This document shows positions 47,239 through 57,439 of a stretch of 64,000 bases of DNA, one piece after another; position 1 is the first letter of the stretch, and every line of letters starts with the position of its first letter. This DNA is from Anagrus nilaparvatae. Taxonomy: Eukaryota; Arthropoda; Insecta; Hymenoptera; Mymaridae. Made by a program: the position numbers and the translations under genes. Below the pieces are notes generated by a model. That model did no database searches, was not told the DNA's origin, and saw only the letters and a list, made by a program, of their open reading frames with translations. The stretch covers positions 4,714,501-4,778,500 of the forward strand of contig JAKSXM010000231.1 in assembly GCA_022575985.1 (NCBI GenBank), written 5' to 3'.

Positions 47239-47241
<3 letters not shown>
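46957..47241 (+). pseudogene. Helitron OTU domain, N-terminal half
   Basis: OTU domains are cysteine proteases that remove ubiquitin. From ATG at 46957 the sequence reads TSNDGNNLFRCFSKYVYNTQ, an OTU catalytic loop in which the expected Cys of DGNC is Asn, so this half is probably inactive. It continues through HMTKDKAYGGFLEIKAFSII and NIKIY, then enters the (ATT)n tail of the inserted LINE. A splice acceptor-like ttttttttag lies just upstream (46946). Confidence 0.75.
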
Positions 47242-47269
<28 letters not shown>

Positions 47270-49444
47270 TATTGCCCAAAAATATATACATCATCTTACA
47301 TATAATTTTATGGAGATATTACAAATTATCACTCACAAAAATAATATAAAAATAATGCTATACCCTAGAGATTTTCAAGAAAATCTGTGCAGGGATAGGC
47401 AGTATAATTTAATTATAAATATAAAATAAAAATTAAACTAAAAAAATTATACAATCGAAAACAGAACTAAAACTAAATAAAAATATAAACATTATAATTT
47501 GTGAAATAATTTAAATTAATTTAAATTTGCAACCAACCAAACGAATCAAAATAATGTTAGGAATGTCCCCCAGCGTTAGGTAGACTAGTACTAAGCAAAC
47601 AACTGAATTTTTAATAATTTTTTAAGATTATTTTGTGTTTTATTTTGGCATATCTTTAAGGTTTTAGGTAGGCTATTGAAGGTATTCATAGCAACTATTA
47701 GTGAGCTATTTCTAAAGACCGACTTATTTATTTTAGGCAAGATTAAGATTTTATTTCTTGATTTGGAAGATGGTTTAATGTATCTTTGTTGAAAATCATC
47801 ATAATAATAAATTAATGAATTTAATACGAATTGTTGTTTGATATTTAAGAAGTTTAAAAGATCACTGTTGGTTCCTATAAATTTAGTTACTTTATTTTGA
47901 TATGATTGGAGTATTCTTAGACTGTTATTATAAGCACTACCCCAGACAGAAATTCCGTAGGAGGCAATACTTAGAAATAAAGTGTCATATATCATTTTAA
48001 GAATGAAATTATCAAGGTATCTCAATTTATAGAAAACAAAAGTTAGGTATTTTATTCTACTAACAGTAAAATTAACATGGGAGTCCCACTTCAAGAACTG
48101 GTCCAGATATATTCCCAAGTATTTTACCGTTTTTACCCTTTCTATCTTCATATGATTAATATGAATGAATAGGTCATTAATTGGGATGCTAGATTTCGAG
48201 GAACCAAAAGTTATATAAACTGTTTTTTCAGGGTTTAATGTTAATTTATTATTAGTGAACCAGACCCCAACCAGTGATAAATATTCATTCATCATTGCTT
48301 GAGCCCTGGTCCAATCATTTTCAATGGCAAAAATTGCTGTATCATCAGCATAAGAGAAAATTAGCGGTAATAACTTTAACAGATCATTAATATACACTAA
48401 AAAAAGTAGAGGCCCTAATATTGAACCTTGCGGGGCTATATTAATAGTTAGAAAATCACTAATTGTATCACCATTCTTAACTGCATGCTGTCTATTCAAA
48501 AGGTAATTTTTAATTAATAGATTAGTAATACCCCTTATTCCATATTTTTCCAATTTTTCTAGTAAAATTTCATGCTGTACTGTGTCGAATGCTTTTTTTA
48601 GATCAATAAAAGTGCCTATTACTACTTTGCTATTATTAAAACTTTTATAAATATGTTCTGTAACACAATGTAACGCGTCCTTTGTGCCACAGCCCTGCAA
48701 AAAACCAAACTGACGCTCAGAAATGAAGCCTTTAGATCTTATGTAAATAGTTAATCTAGTGTGAATAACTTTTTCAAAAATCTTGGCAAGATTCGAGATA
48801 AGAGAGATGGGACGATAATTAGTCATCAAGGTCTTATTACCACCTTTGTAAATTGGAATTATTTCTGCCATTTTCAAGGAAATTGGCCAAATTCCATTAT
48901 CAATACAGATATTAAAAATGTATGCTAAAGGACCTGCTATCATATTGTTCAAAATTTTTAAACTTTTAGCATTAATGCCATCTACTCCACCACTCTTATC
49001 CTTCAAATTAGCCACAATTTTAAACACCTCACTGATATTTGTTTCATAGAGGTATATAGATTCACAACTAGATGTATTAATGTTAGTTTGAGTTAAATTA
49101 TTAGCTGTATTAATGTTAGAGAATTTATTTAGCAAATTAACACCAACAGTATTGTAGTAGCAATTAAAACTGTTAACAATATCTTTTTGATTTTCATACG
49201 TTCTATCATCATTAATAATCTTTGTTGGAAAGCTATTAATGGTATTTTTATTTTTTCTACCTAATTTACAATCTATGAAATTCCAAATTTTACGCGAGTT
49301 ATTTCTAATGCTTTTTACTTTTTCATTATCATTTATAATTTTAGCTGCTATTATTACTTTTTTAAGACATTTACAATATTTATTGTAATATTTTTTTAGA
49401 TATAAAAAAAATTTTTTTAGTGACCCTATCATAATATCATCCAA
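47242..49444 (-). mobile_element. LINE inserted in the Helitron OTU region, (AAT)n tail at left
   Basis: The element's 3' end on the minus strand is aataaataataataat... (47272 down to 47242) after a ~350-bp untranslated region. Its 5' end lies at about 49420-49445, inside the reverse-transcriptase ORF, and OTU sequence resumes right after. It is 5'-truncated, as usual for target-primed insertions. A clear target duplication was not seen. Confidence 0.88.
47591..49444 (-). CDS. LINE reverse transcriptase ORF, N-terminally truncated but open
   Basis: The reverse transcriptase copies the LINE RNA into the genome. The ORF is open over 617 codons: LKMAEIIPIYKGGNKTLMTN, YRPISLISNLAKIFEKV, FGFLQGCGTKDALHCVTEHI, DLKKAFDTVQHEILLEKLEK, APQGSILGPLLFLVYINDL and catalytic YADD in FSYADDTAIFAI. 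A thumb region and C-terminus (VKYLGIYLDQFLKWDSH, SIASYGISVWGSAYNNS) follow. No endonuclease domain is present. It resembles Jockey/CR1-type elements; clade not settled. The absence of stops suggests a recent insertion. Confidence 0.88.
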   Translation of the reverse strand: MDDIMIGSLKKFFLYLKKYYNKYCKCLKKVIIAAKIINDNEKVKSIRNNSRKIWNFIDCKLGRKNKNTINSFPTKIINDDRTYENQKDIVNSFNCYYNTVGVNLLNKFSNINTANNLTQTNINTSSCESIYLYETNISEVFKIVANLKDKSGGVDGINAKSLKILNNMIAGPLAYIFNICIDNGIWPISLKMAEIIPIYKGGNKTLMTNYRPISLISNLAKIFEKVIHTRLTIYIRSKGFISERQFGFLQGCGTKDALHCVTEHIYKSFNNSKVVIGTFIDLKKAFDTVQHEILLEKLEKYGIRGITNLLIKNYLLNRQHAVKNGDTISDFLTINIAPQGSILGPLLFLVYINDLLKLLPLIFSYADDTAIFAIENDWTRAQAMMNEYLSLVGVWFTNNKLTLNPEKTVYITFGSSKSSIPINDLFIHINHMKIERVKTVKYLGIYLDQFLKWDSHVNFTVSRIKYLTFVFYKLRYLDNFILKMIYDTLFLSIASYGISVWGSAYNNSLRILQSYQNKVTKFIGTNSDLLNFLNIKQQFVLNSLIYYYDDFQQRYIKPSSKSRNKILILPKINKSVFRNSSLIVAMNTFNSLPKTLKICQNKTQNNLKKLLKIQLFA

Positions 49445-49582
49445 AGATTATAAACATGAATTGGTTTTAGTTTGTTATAACATTTCTAATATTGATCATT
49501 ACGGTATTGTTAATTGCAATAATTCATTATTTATTCAATATTTAAAAAAAAAAAAAAATTCTATAAAAAAATTAACGAACGT
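49445..49582 (+). pseudogene. Helitron OTU domain, C-terminal half
   Basis: Directly after the LINE the plus strand reads DYKHELVLVCYNISNIDHYG, the OTU end with its catalytic His (DHYG). An A15 run at 49545-49559 sets the frame off from the next block; a different run length would connect IQYLKKK to KINERMKHLSQDQQ. Confidence 0.7.
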
Positions 49583-50497
49583 ATGAAACATTTATCACAA
49601 GACCAACAAAATTATAAACGTGAAAAAAATAAAATAAAAAATATGTCTGATTTACGAAAAAAAAAGAAAATAGCAACAGATTGTAAAGAAAATATGGATA
49701 ATAATCGATTATTAAAAAAAAGATCAGCAGATATTACAAAAAACATGCCTTCTAATAGAGTAGATAAAAGAAAACAAAATAATCGTACCCAAAATATGAA
49801 TTCGAATAGACTTAATAAAAAAAGAAAATCAGATCGCATAGAAATTATGGATAAAAACCGATTATTAAAAAAAAGATCGACGGATATTACAATTAACATG
49901 CCTTCTAATAGAGTTGATATAAGAAAACAAAATAATCGTACCTATAATATGAAATCGAATAGACTTAGTAAAAAAAGAAAATCAGATCGCATAGAAATTA
50001 TGGATAAAAATCGATTATTAAAAAAAAGAGCAGCAGATAAAACAAATAATATGCCTTCTAATAGAGTAATTAAAAGAAAATTAAAAAATTGTATATATAA
50101 TATGAATCCTATTAGACTTAATAAAAAAAGAACATCAGATCGAACTGGTAATATGAATATAATCCGGTTATTAAAAAAAAGAACATCTGATAATACAAAT
50201 AATATGCCTTCTGAAAGATTATATAAAAAAAGATTAAATGATCGTACTTCTACCATGAATATTAAGAGATTAATTACCAAAAGAAGGTCTGATCTAATGG
50301 AATATATGGATAATGATAGATATTATAAAAAAATCAATTTGAATAAAATAAATATAGAAAATGTGCAGTATCTTGATTTTGGTGACATGGTTATTGGTTG
50401 TAAGTACTGTAGTGCATTATATTGGAAGAACGAAACTTATTTAAACAACTGTTGTCATAAGGGAAAAGTAGTTTTACCACCTTTAAAGTCAATATGA
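49583..50497 (+). CDS. Helitron N-terminal region: 14-residue basic repeats and zinc finger
   Basis: About 17 tandem copies of a 14-residue unit with a conserved N-M-x-x-x-R-L-x-K-K-R core span residues 20-250, organised in 42-residue (126-bp) groups that are nearly identical in DNA. The block is strongly basic and probably binds nucleic acid. After it comes a CxxC...CCH cluster (GCKYCSALYWKNETYLNNCC), which is the zinc finger found before Rep in Helitrons. The frame ends at 50497, and the next block continues one base out of frame (QYDESLKELLFERKFRELI). Confidence 0.8.
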   Translation: MKHLSQDQQNYKREKNKIKNMSDLRKKKKIATDCKENMDNNRLLKKRSADITKNMPSNRVDKRKQNNRTQNMNSNRLNKKRKSDRIEIMDKNRLLKKRSTDITINMPSNRVDIRKQNNRTYNMKSNRLSKKRKSDRIEIMDKNRLLKKRAADKTNNMPSNRVIKRKLKNCIYNMNPIRLNKKRTSDRTGNMNIIRLLKKRTSDNTNNMPSERLYKKRLNDRTSTMNIKRLITKRRSDLMEYMDNDRYYKKINLNKINIENVQYLDFGDMVIGCKYCSALYWKNETYLNNCCHKGKVVLPPLKSI

Positions 50498-52135
50498 TGA
50501 ATCGTTAAAAGAACTTTTGTTCGAAAGAAAATTTCGTGAATTAATCCGATATTATAATAGTCAATTCTCATTTGTAACATTTAGTACTAAAGAAATAAAA
50601 AATGAAAATAAAGGAGTATTTAATTTAAAAATTCTTGGTCAAGTTTACCATATTATACCATCATCTATAGATATTAAAGATACTAATAAACCTTGTTGTG
50701 GACAGTTATATATGTATGATGATATAACTTCTGTAAAAGAAAGATTGAAACAAAATCCAATATTATTAGAGAATCACGTTAAAATCTTAACAAAAATAAT
50801 GAAAAATAATCCATACAGTCAAAAATATAAAAGTTTATATGAATTATCGGTAAATAATTCATTACCTGAATATTATTTATATTTCACCAAAACATTAAAA
50901 TTAAATCAAAATGTTTATAACGAACCACGAACAGCGGAATGTGCAGCATTAATAGTATGTAATAATAGTGAATTTCCAGATGATTTTGATATTTGTATAT
51001 ATCCAAAACATAATAATGCAAATGAATGTACGTGTGTAAGTAAACTGTCTTTTCATTTGGATCCAATGACATTTCCTATAATGTTTCCGAAAGGTGATTT
51101 GGGTTGGCATAATAATATGGTTCAAAATAAAAATACTAAAAAGAGATTAACATATGCATCAAATATACCATGATGCGTTAGCTATAATGCGTAATATTGG
51201 TCATTCTGACCTTTTCATCACCGTAACGTGCAATCCTCAATGGCCTGAAATTCAACGCGTTTTAAAGAAATTTCCTCCTGGAACATCATGTAATGATATA
51301 CCAAATATAGTTAATAGAATATTTCATATGAAATTAAAAGCAATAATTAATGATATAATTAAAAATAAATTATTTGGGAAAATTGCTGGATATGTGTATA
51401 CAATAGAATTTCAAAAAAGGGGTCTTCCCCATGCACACATATTGTTTACACTTGAATATGATAGTAAAATATTAAATCCAGCAGATGTTGATAAATATAA
51501 AAATGTTAGGATGAAAATGATAACGTATTAAAAGAATTAGTTATGAAACATATGGTCCATGGTCCCCATGAAGGTAATAATTTCCGATGTTATAATAAAG
51601 ATACTAAAAAATGTAAGTATAGATTTCCCAAACCATACGTTAATGAAACACAATTTGAAGAAAACGGATTTCCAATTTACAAAAGATGTAACAACAAAGC
51701 AAAAAAATATTTTTATAACACAAAAATAAATGGTAAATCCGTTCCTTTAGATAATTCTATGATTGTAGCATACAATCCTATTTTGTTAAAAAGATATAAT
51801 TGTCACATAAATGTAGAATTTTGTAGACATTTAGGAAGCATAAAATATCTTTATTATTATTTGCATAAAGGATATGATAAAGCAATGATCAAAATAACTA
51901 AAGAAACTAATAATTCTAATCCAGAAATATATGATGAAATAAAAAATTATATGGATTCTCGATATATTGGACCGTCGGAAGCATCATGGCGTATTTTAGA
52001 ATTTCCTATGTCAGGTAGCTCACATGGCGTTGTCCGATTATCAATCCATACAGAAAATCAACAATCCATTATATTCGATGAACATAAAGAAATTGATATT
52101 GTAAACAAAAATAATAATACAAATTAACAGCATAT
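50484..52135 (+). pseudogene. Helitron Rep (HUH nicking) domain in three frames
   Basis: Rep nicks single DNA strands for rolling-circle transposition. Segments at 50484-51173, 51154-51531 and 51543-52127 are linked by one-base frameshifts. The first holds LDPMTFPIMFPKGDLGWHNN. About 200 residues usual in the family are then missing before YHDALAIMRNIGHSDLFITV and TCNPQWPEIQRVL. The HUH motif is RGLPHAHILF. MKHMVHGPHEGNNFRCY follows, and the tyrosine motif is YLYYYLHKGYDKAM, in which both expected Tyr positions are occupied. The domain order is complete apart from the deletion. Confidence 0.85.
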
Positions 52136-52171
52136 TTTGAATTAAATAAAATTGATCCCGAAGCTCAGAAA

Positions 52172-54064
52172 ATGAAATATGTTGATATTCCTAAAAAATA
52201 TACGTTTAATCAACAAAAAAAGATTTGGACAAAAAAAAAAGTTAGTAATAAAACTATTGGTAGATTATGTAACGTATCGCCTAAGGATATAGAAAGATTT
52301 CATTTGAAATTAATTCTAAATTGTGTTGTGGGTGCAACATCTTTTAATAGTTTAAAAACTTTTAATAACGTAACATATTCATCGTATCAAGAGACAGCTA
52401 ACGCCATGGGATTGATAGAAAGCAATGAACATATTACCCGTATATTCGACGAAGCGTGTGAAATAATGTTACCCTATGAATTAAGACGATTTTTTTCATA
52501 TTTTTTGATTGCCGATAAATCAGCATTATCTTATACGTTACTATTATGGAATAAATATAAGAAATTTCTAAGTGAAGATTATAAACAAGACAATGAAAAT
52601 ATGGCATTAGTTGATATTGAAAAAATATTATTAAAGGAAAATTTATCTTGTCACAAAGTTGGTCTTCCAATTCCTAACAAATACGAAACTTTAAATAACA
52701 ATTCTCTTGAATATAAAAAATTAGCTTTTGAATATAAAAAACAATTAAATAAAGATCAAAATATTATTTTTGATTTCATTATAAATAATATTGGCAAATC
52801 TAATTTAATATTAATTGAAGGAGCAGGAGGAACTGGTAAAACGTTCTTGTATAAAGCTTTAATATATCATTTTTTATCAATTAATAAAAAAGTTATCCCT
52901 ATGGCCTGGACAGGTATAGCATCTACTCTATTACCATTTGGATCGACAAGTCACGGTATTTACAAAATGCCACTTCTTCTTACTAATGATATGAATTCTA
53001 ATTTCAAAAACGAAGCTGAAAAAAAAATAATCAAAGAATGTGACGTTTGGGATGAAGCATCAATGATACCAAAAAAAGCATTAGAATTTGCTGATAAAAT
53101 TATAAGAGATTGTTGTAATATTAATGATATACCATTCGGCGGTAAATTAATAATATTAGGTGGGGATTTTAAGCAAATATTACCAGTGGTTAGGAATGCT
53201 TCTAAACAAATGATAATAAATGAATGTATAAAAAACTCTAACCTTTATAATAAATTTAAAATCATGAAGTTAAATCAGAATATGCGTACATCAGATATAC
53301 TATTCCAAAAATTTTTAATAAAAATAGGTGAAGGTAAAATCAAACAATTTATTGTACCAGAAGAATGGGTAACTACTGATGTATGTACAAAAATATATGG
53401 AACCGAAATGAATTCTGATTCTGATATAAAATCTAAAATCATATTATGTCATAATAAAGATGTTTATGATATAAATAATAAAGTTTTATCAAAATTAAAA
53501 ACAAAAGCAAAAACTTATTATAGTATTGATTTTGTTACAAACAAAGGTACCGATTTAGCAGATGAAAAAACACAATTAAAATATCCAATGGAGGAAATAA
53601 ATTCAATTCGAATTCCCGGATTACCATTGCATAAATTAGTATTAAAAATTGGAGCACCTGTTATACTGCTCCGGAATTTAAGTATATCAAATGGTTTGTG
53701 CAACGGTACAAGAATGAAAATTTTGGAATTATATGAATACAACATAAAGGTGTTAATATTAACAGGCGCGAAAGCAAATACTATAACTTTTATTCCAAGA
53801 ATATTATTAGACTCTGAAAATTCAACATTACCCTATATTTTAAATAGACGACAATTTCCAATTGCTTTATCTTATGCTATAACCATCAATAAATCTCAAG
53901 GTCAAAGTTTTGAACACGTTGGTGTATTTTATAGAAAACAATTATTTGCACATGGACAGTTATATGTTGCGTTGTCCCGTTGTAAAAATCCTAACAATTT
54001 ATTCATAGAAAATTCGTCAGAATTTAAAGAGATTGAGAATATTGTATGGCCTGAAGTATTACAA
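52172..54064 (+). CDS. Helitron Pif1-type helicase domain
   Basis: A 5'-3' SF1 helicase that unwinds DNA during transposition. Walker A is GAGGTGKTFLYKAL near residue 220, Walker B WDEASMIPKKALE, then GGDFKQILPVVRNAS. The C-terminal motifs are INKSQGQSFEHVGVF and QLYVALSRCKNPNNLFI. The frame is joined to Rep by a shift just before 52172 (LTAYFELNKIDPEA). The native end is Q at 54064, followed after the foldback by tga at 54951. The ORF now runs to 54124 and adds about 19 residues encoded by the foldback. Confidence 0.9.
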
Positions 54065-54948
54065 CCCAGGGAACCAACGACGTTTCGGAAACGTCTCCAA
54101 CCCGTTTCTGAAGAAACGAATTAAACCAATTTGCACCGTTTAAGAAACGTTTCTGGAACCGTTTCAGAAACGTAAAAATGCGCCTTAGAATTTTAAAATC
54201 CTAATTTTAGAATTAATTCCATAGCGAATATTCTTTTATTTATTCATACTAGAAGTTATTTGCTAATGTTTTTAATGTTACATATAAATTTTTTAGTTTA
54301 CTTACAATTATAAGTATAATTTAATTAAAATTTATAAATAATTTTTAATTATTTTGATTTTCAATGAAAATCATAGCAAAAATACAAAACCGAAAAAGTC
54401 GATTTTGTAACATAATAAATATTTAACCAGGTCTTATATACAGTTGGAAGATCATTTTATATATGACTTGAGAAAAGCAGTAATCGCCACCTATTAATCA
54501 TCTTAATTAGTTCATTTCTTCTAAAATAGATGGCTTTTTTGAAAGTCATAAATAAAATGACTTTTCAACTGCATATAGGACCTCGTTAAATATTTATTAT
54601 GTTACAAAATCGACTTGTTCGTTTTTGTATTTTTGCTATGATTTTCATTGAAAATCAAAATAATTAAAAATTATTTATAAATTTTTAATTAAATTATACT
54701 TACAAGTGTAAGTAAACTAAAAAATTTATATGTAAAATTAAAAACATTAGCAAATAACTTATAGTATGAATAAATAAAAGAATATTCGCTATGGAATTAG
54801 TTCTAAAATTAGGATTTTAAAATTCTAAGGCGCATTTTTACGTTTCTGAAACGGTTCCAGAAACGTTTCTTAAACGGTGCAAATTGGTTTAATTCGTTTC
54901 TTCAGAAACGGGTTGGAGACGTTTTCGAAACGTCGTTGGTTGCCTGGG
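54065..54948. mobile_element. 884-bp palindromic foldback at the helicase stop codon
   Basis: Arms 54065-54478 and ~54533-54948 mirror each other at over 90 percent, with a ~55-nt spacer and ends CCCAGG(G/C)AACCAACG. Near the ends are repeated GTTTC-N-GAAAC style palindromes, possible protein-binding sites. The flanking bases aa/aa suggest a 2-bp target duplication. Removal restores CAA TGA at the helicase end. Confidence 0.88.
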
Positions 54949-55200
54949 AATGAATCATCAATAAGGTAATCTTTATAAATATTAATATTATTGTTGAAAT
55001 TTATCTATAACATTTAAATAATAACTGTATGCATTTATAATAAAATTTTTTATAGTAATAAAATTACTTAAATTATTTATTATTTCTATATAATTCTTTT
55101 AGTATAAATCGAATATATTATTTTGTTAGAAATATTATATTGATATGTGATTAATATATTTTCACTTAATATTTTTTCTTTATTTATATATATAGTTTCA

Positions 55201-56275
55201 ATGGATAAGAAAAGGCATAGCAATGACGGTTCAGCAGGTAATCCTAAAAAAAAAGATAAAATATTCTTTTACTTCATCTTCCTTACTTAAGAAAATAAAA
55301 CCAGGAGACAATTCGTTGTAAGTTAATAAGATATTCATAAAAAAAATTCTAGATATAAATCTCTCGTCATTATTGTTAAAAAGCTTGTTTCTTATATACA
55401 TAAAATATTAATCTATTTATAATCTAGGAACTTAATTGGATATGTAGAAAATATTAATATTGATACAAAAAATAAAACAACTGGGGAAGCTATAAAAATC
55501 CTAAAATTTATTCTCAATAATGACGATTCTGTCCGTGTATTGTGTTCAATATGGAATAATGACATTGCCCCATGTAGAGACTTTATAAAATCAAATAATG
55601 TAATAAAATACAATTATTATTACATAATAAAAAATCGTATATTGAATTATTTTTTCATTTAAGAATTTTATTTTTTATATTTATAATAGATCATATTGTT
55701 GAAAATGGTTGGAGCAGTAGAAACTAATCGCAGATTTAATAAGGGAAATGTTAATTATGAATTATCATATAAACCTATAAGTTCAATAAAGGTTCTTGGA
55801 AAACATAACAAAATTGAAAGAGAATTAATAACAATCACATCTTTTAAAAAAATTTTATCAATTGACATTAATTCAGAAATTAGTATGATTTTCTTATTTT
55901 TACTAATAATAATTATTTTACATTATTTTTTTTTTATTTAGAAATAATAGGATATCTTATTAATGAATTTAAAAATTTTAATGATAATAAAAATTTATTT
56001 TATTCATCGATTACTGACAAATGTTATAAGATAGATGTTTATGTTCAACATGGAACTAAATTAAATTATGAAGAGGGGTGTAAAATAGAACTTATTGGAG
56101 AAATTAGAAAATCTGGTAATTATATAGTAACTAATAACCTTATTTATATATTTAATTTATATTTTTTTTTATGACAGAAAAATATAATACATTTAACATT
56201 AATATCCTTGATTCCAATAATATAAAAATAATTTCGGATAAAAAATTATCTTTAGAAGATTTAATAGAGGGCTAA
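55201..56275 (+). pseudogene. Helitron RPA-like single-strand DNA-binding protein, five exons
   Basis: RPA proteins coat single-stranded DNA with OB folds. Exons are 55201-55317, 55428-55599, 55690-55882, 55942-56115 and 56178-56275. All introns are GT...AG of 60-110 bp and the phases match at all four junctions. OB-fold signatures are IGYVENINIDTKNKTTGEAI with ILKFILNNDDSVRVLCSIWN, a second with NRRFNKGNVNYELSYKPISS, and a third with IIGYLINEFKNFNDNK and YKIDVYVQHGTKL. The end is YNTFNINILDSNNIKIISDK to LEDLIEG. Exon 1 contains an A9 run (55246-55254). One A fewer keeps the whole 250-residue frame open; as written it stops in exon 1. Sequencing error or mutation cannot be told apart. Confidence 0.82.
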
Positions 56276-56654
56276 ACAAATTTACGAAGTGATGATAAAT
56301 ATATAAATTAAGATTGAAGAATAATCTGATTTTAGTGTTGTTATTTTCTTTTCAGATTCCACAAATTCTGACCATGAAAACTAATTTAAAAAAAAAACAA
56401 ATTTATATTAAAATTTTGTCAATATTATGCCCACTTTTTTAAAATTTTTTTATATATTTTATATGTACCTTATTAAAAATATAAAAATATCTTTTGTACA
56501 TTTATAAAAATAAAAAATAATATAATAACTTTAATTATTTTAATTAATTTAATATTTAATTTAAATTAAAATAATTATGTACTATTTATTATGATTTGGA
56601 AATAATACAATATATTAATTTTCAAATTTTTTATATAGGTATACCTATGATAAT
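56276..56654. other. AT-rich, possible Helitron 3' region
   Basis: An A/T-only inverted repeat at about 56532-56576 (attattttaatt...aattaaaataat) might form a hairpin, but nothing identifies a Helitron terminus. A splice-like ttttcag at 56350-56360 precedes a few codons. Confidence 0.35.
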
Positions 56655-56990
56655 ATGAAATTCTCACCAGACCAAATTAATTCTGCTATTGATGCTATAA
56701 AAAGTGGTTCAACTATTAAACACGTTTCCAAAAGTAATGGTATATCAAAATCAACAATAAAAAGAAAATTAAAAGAACATAATATAAAAAAATCAATTGC
56801 CAAGCACCATAGTTTCATTTTTCAATTTAATAAAATTAGAAGAAAACTAACTATGGGTAAATCAATAAGAATAATAGCTACATATATGAATTTTTCAAGA
56901 ACGACACTTAAAAGATATATAATGATTACTGAATTACAATTAGTGTTAGTTTTGTCATCACTGATAATATTATTTTTTTGTAAACATTAA
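56655..56990 (+). CDS. Small HTH protein, pipsqueak/CENP-B-like
   Basis: From the ATG at 56655 the ORF reads KFSPDQINSAIDAIKSGSTI and SKSNGISKSTIKRKLKEHN, a helix-turn-helix of the pipsqueak type. A second copy of the same fold follows (RKLTMGKSIRIIATYM, FSRTTLKRYIM). Such domains bind DNA and are found at the N-terminus of pogo/Tigger transposases and in regulatory proteins. The last ~20 residues are hydrophobic and look like intron sequence, so the ORF may be the first exon of a longer gene. Whether it belongs to the Helitron is unknown. Confidence 0.5.
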   Translation: MKFSPDQINSAIDAIKSGSTIKHVSKSNGISKSTIKRKLKEHNIKKSIAKHHSFIFQFNKIRRKLTMGKSIRIIATYMNFSRTTLKRYIMITELQLVLVLSSLIILFFCKH

Positions 56991-57439
56991 AAAAAAATTA
57001 ATAAATCCTTATTAATTTAAAACATAGTTTTTTATAATTACAATTATGGTTCATTGATGCATTTTAATTAATATAAATTTAGACCAAAATCTTAAATCTA
57101 CAGGTTAGTTTAAATGGTTTTTAATTACCCAGAAGTCCAGTTTAAGCCTTAACGACTCCTCTGGACCAATAGGATTCATATCATTGTTATAAATATAATA
57201 TCATGTATATATATAAAATATTACTATAACTACATTCATAAAAAGTCCAGTAGGATTACCGTGGTTCATGTTGTTACGATTTTCATGATTTAATAATAAA
57301 ATTCTATATATGTATAAAAAGGTATAGTATGGTCGAAAATATTTATTAATATATAAAAAATTGAATATATTTTAGATGACCAATGATCTACACGTGCGAC
57401 CCTAAAAATACATTTTTTCCTACAAAATAGTCCAAAAGG
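56991..57439. other. AT-rich, no gene seen
   Basis: No coding signal. gtccag(t/g)(a/t) phrases at 57135, 57171 and 57247 may be degenerate minisatellite units. Confidence 0.4.

Larger units (their letters stand above)
46957..56275 (+). mobile_element. Helitron (Helentron-like) with OTU, Rep/helicase and RPA genes
   Basis: OTU domain, basic repeat region, zinc-finger/HUH Rep, Pif1-type helicase and an RPA-like gene follow on the plus strand. This combination matches known large Helitrons of the Helitron2/Helentron type. The termini were not found. It is interrupted by a LINE (47242-49444) and a foldback (54065-54948), and its frames shift at least four times. Confidence 0.85.

Noticed and set aside
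49612..50280. Minus-strand frames under the basic repeat
   Set aside because: They mirror the 14-residue repeat in antisense; hydrophobic and repetitive by construction.
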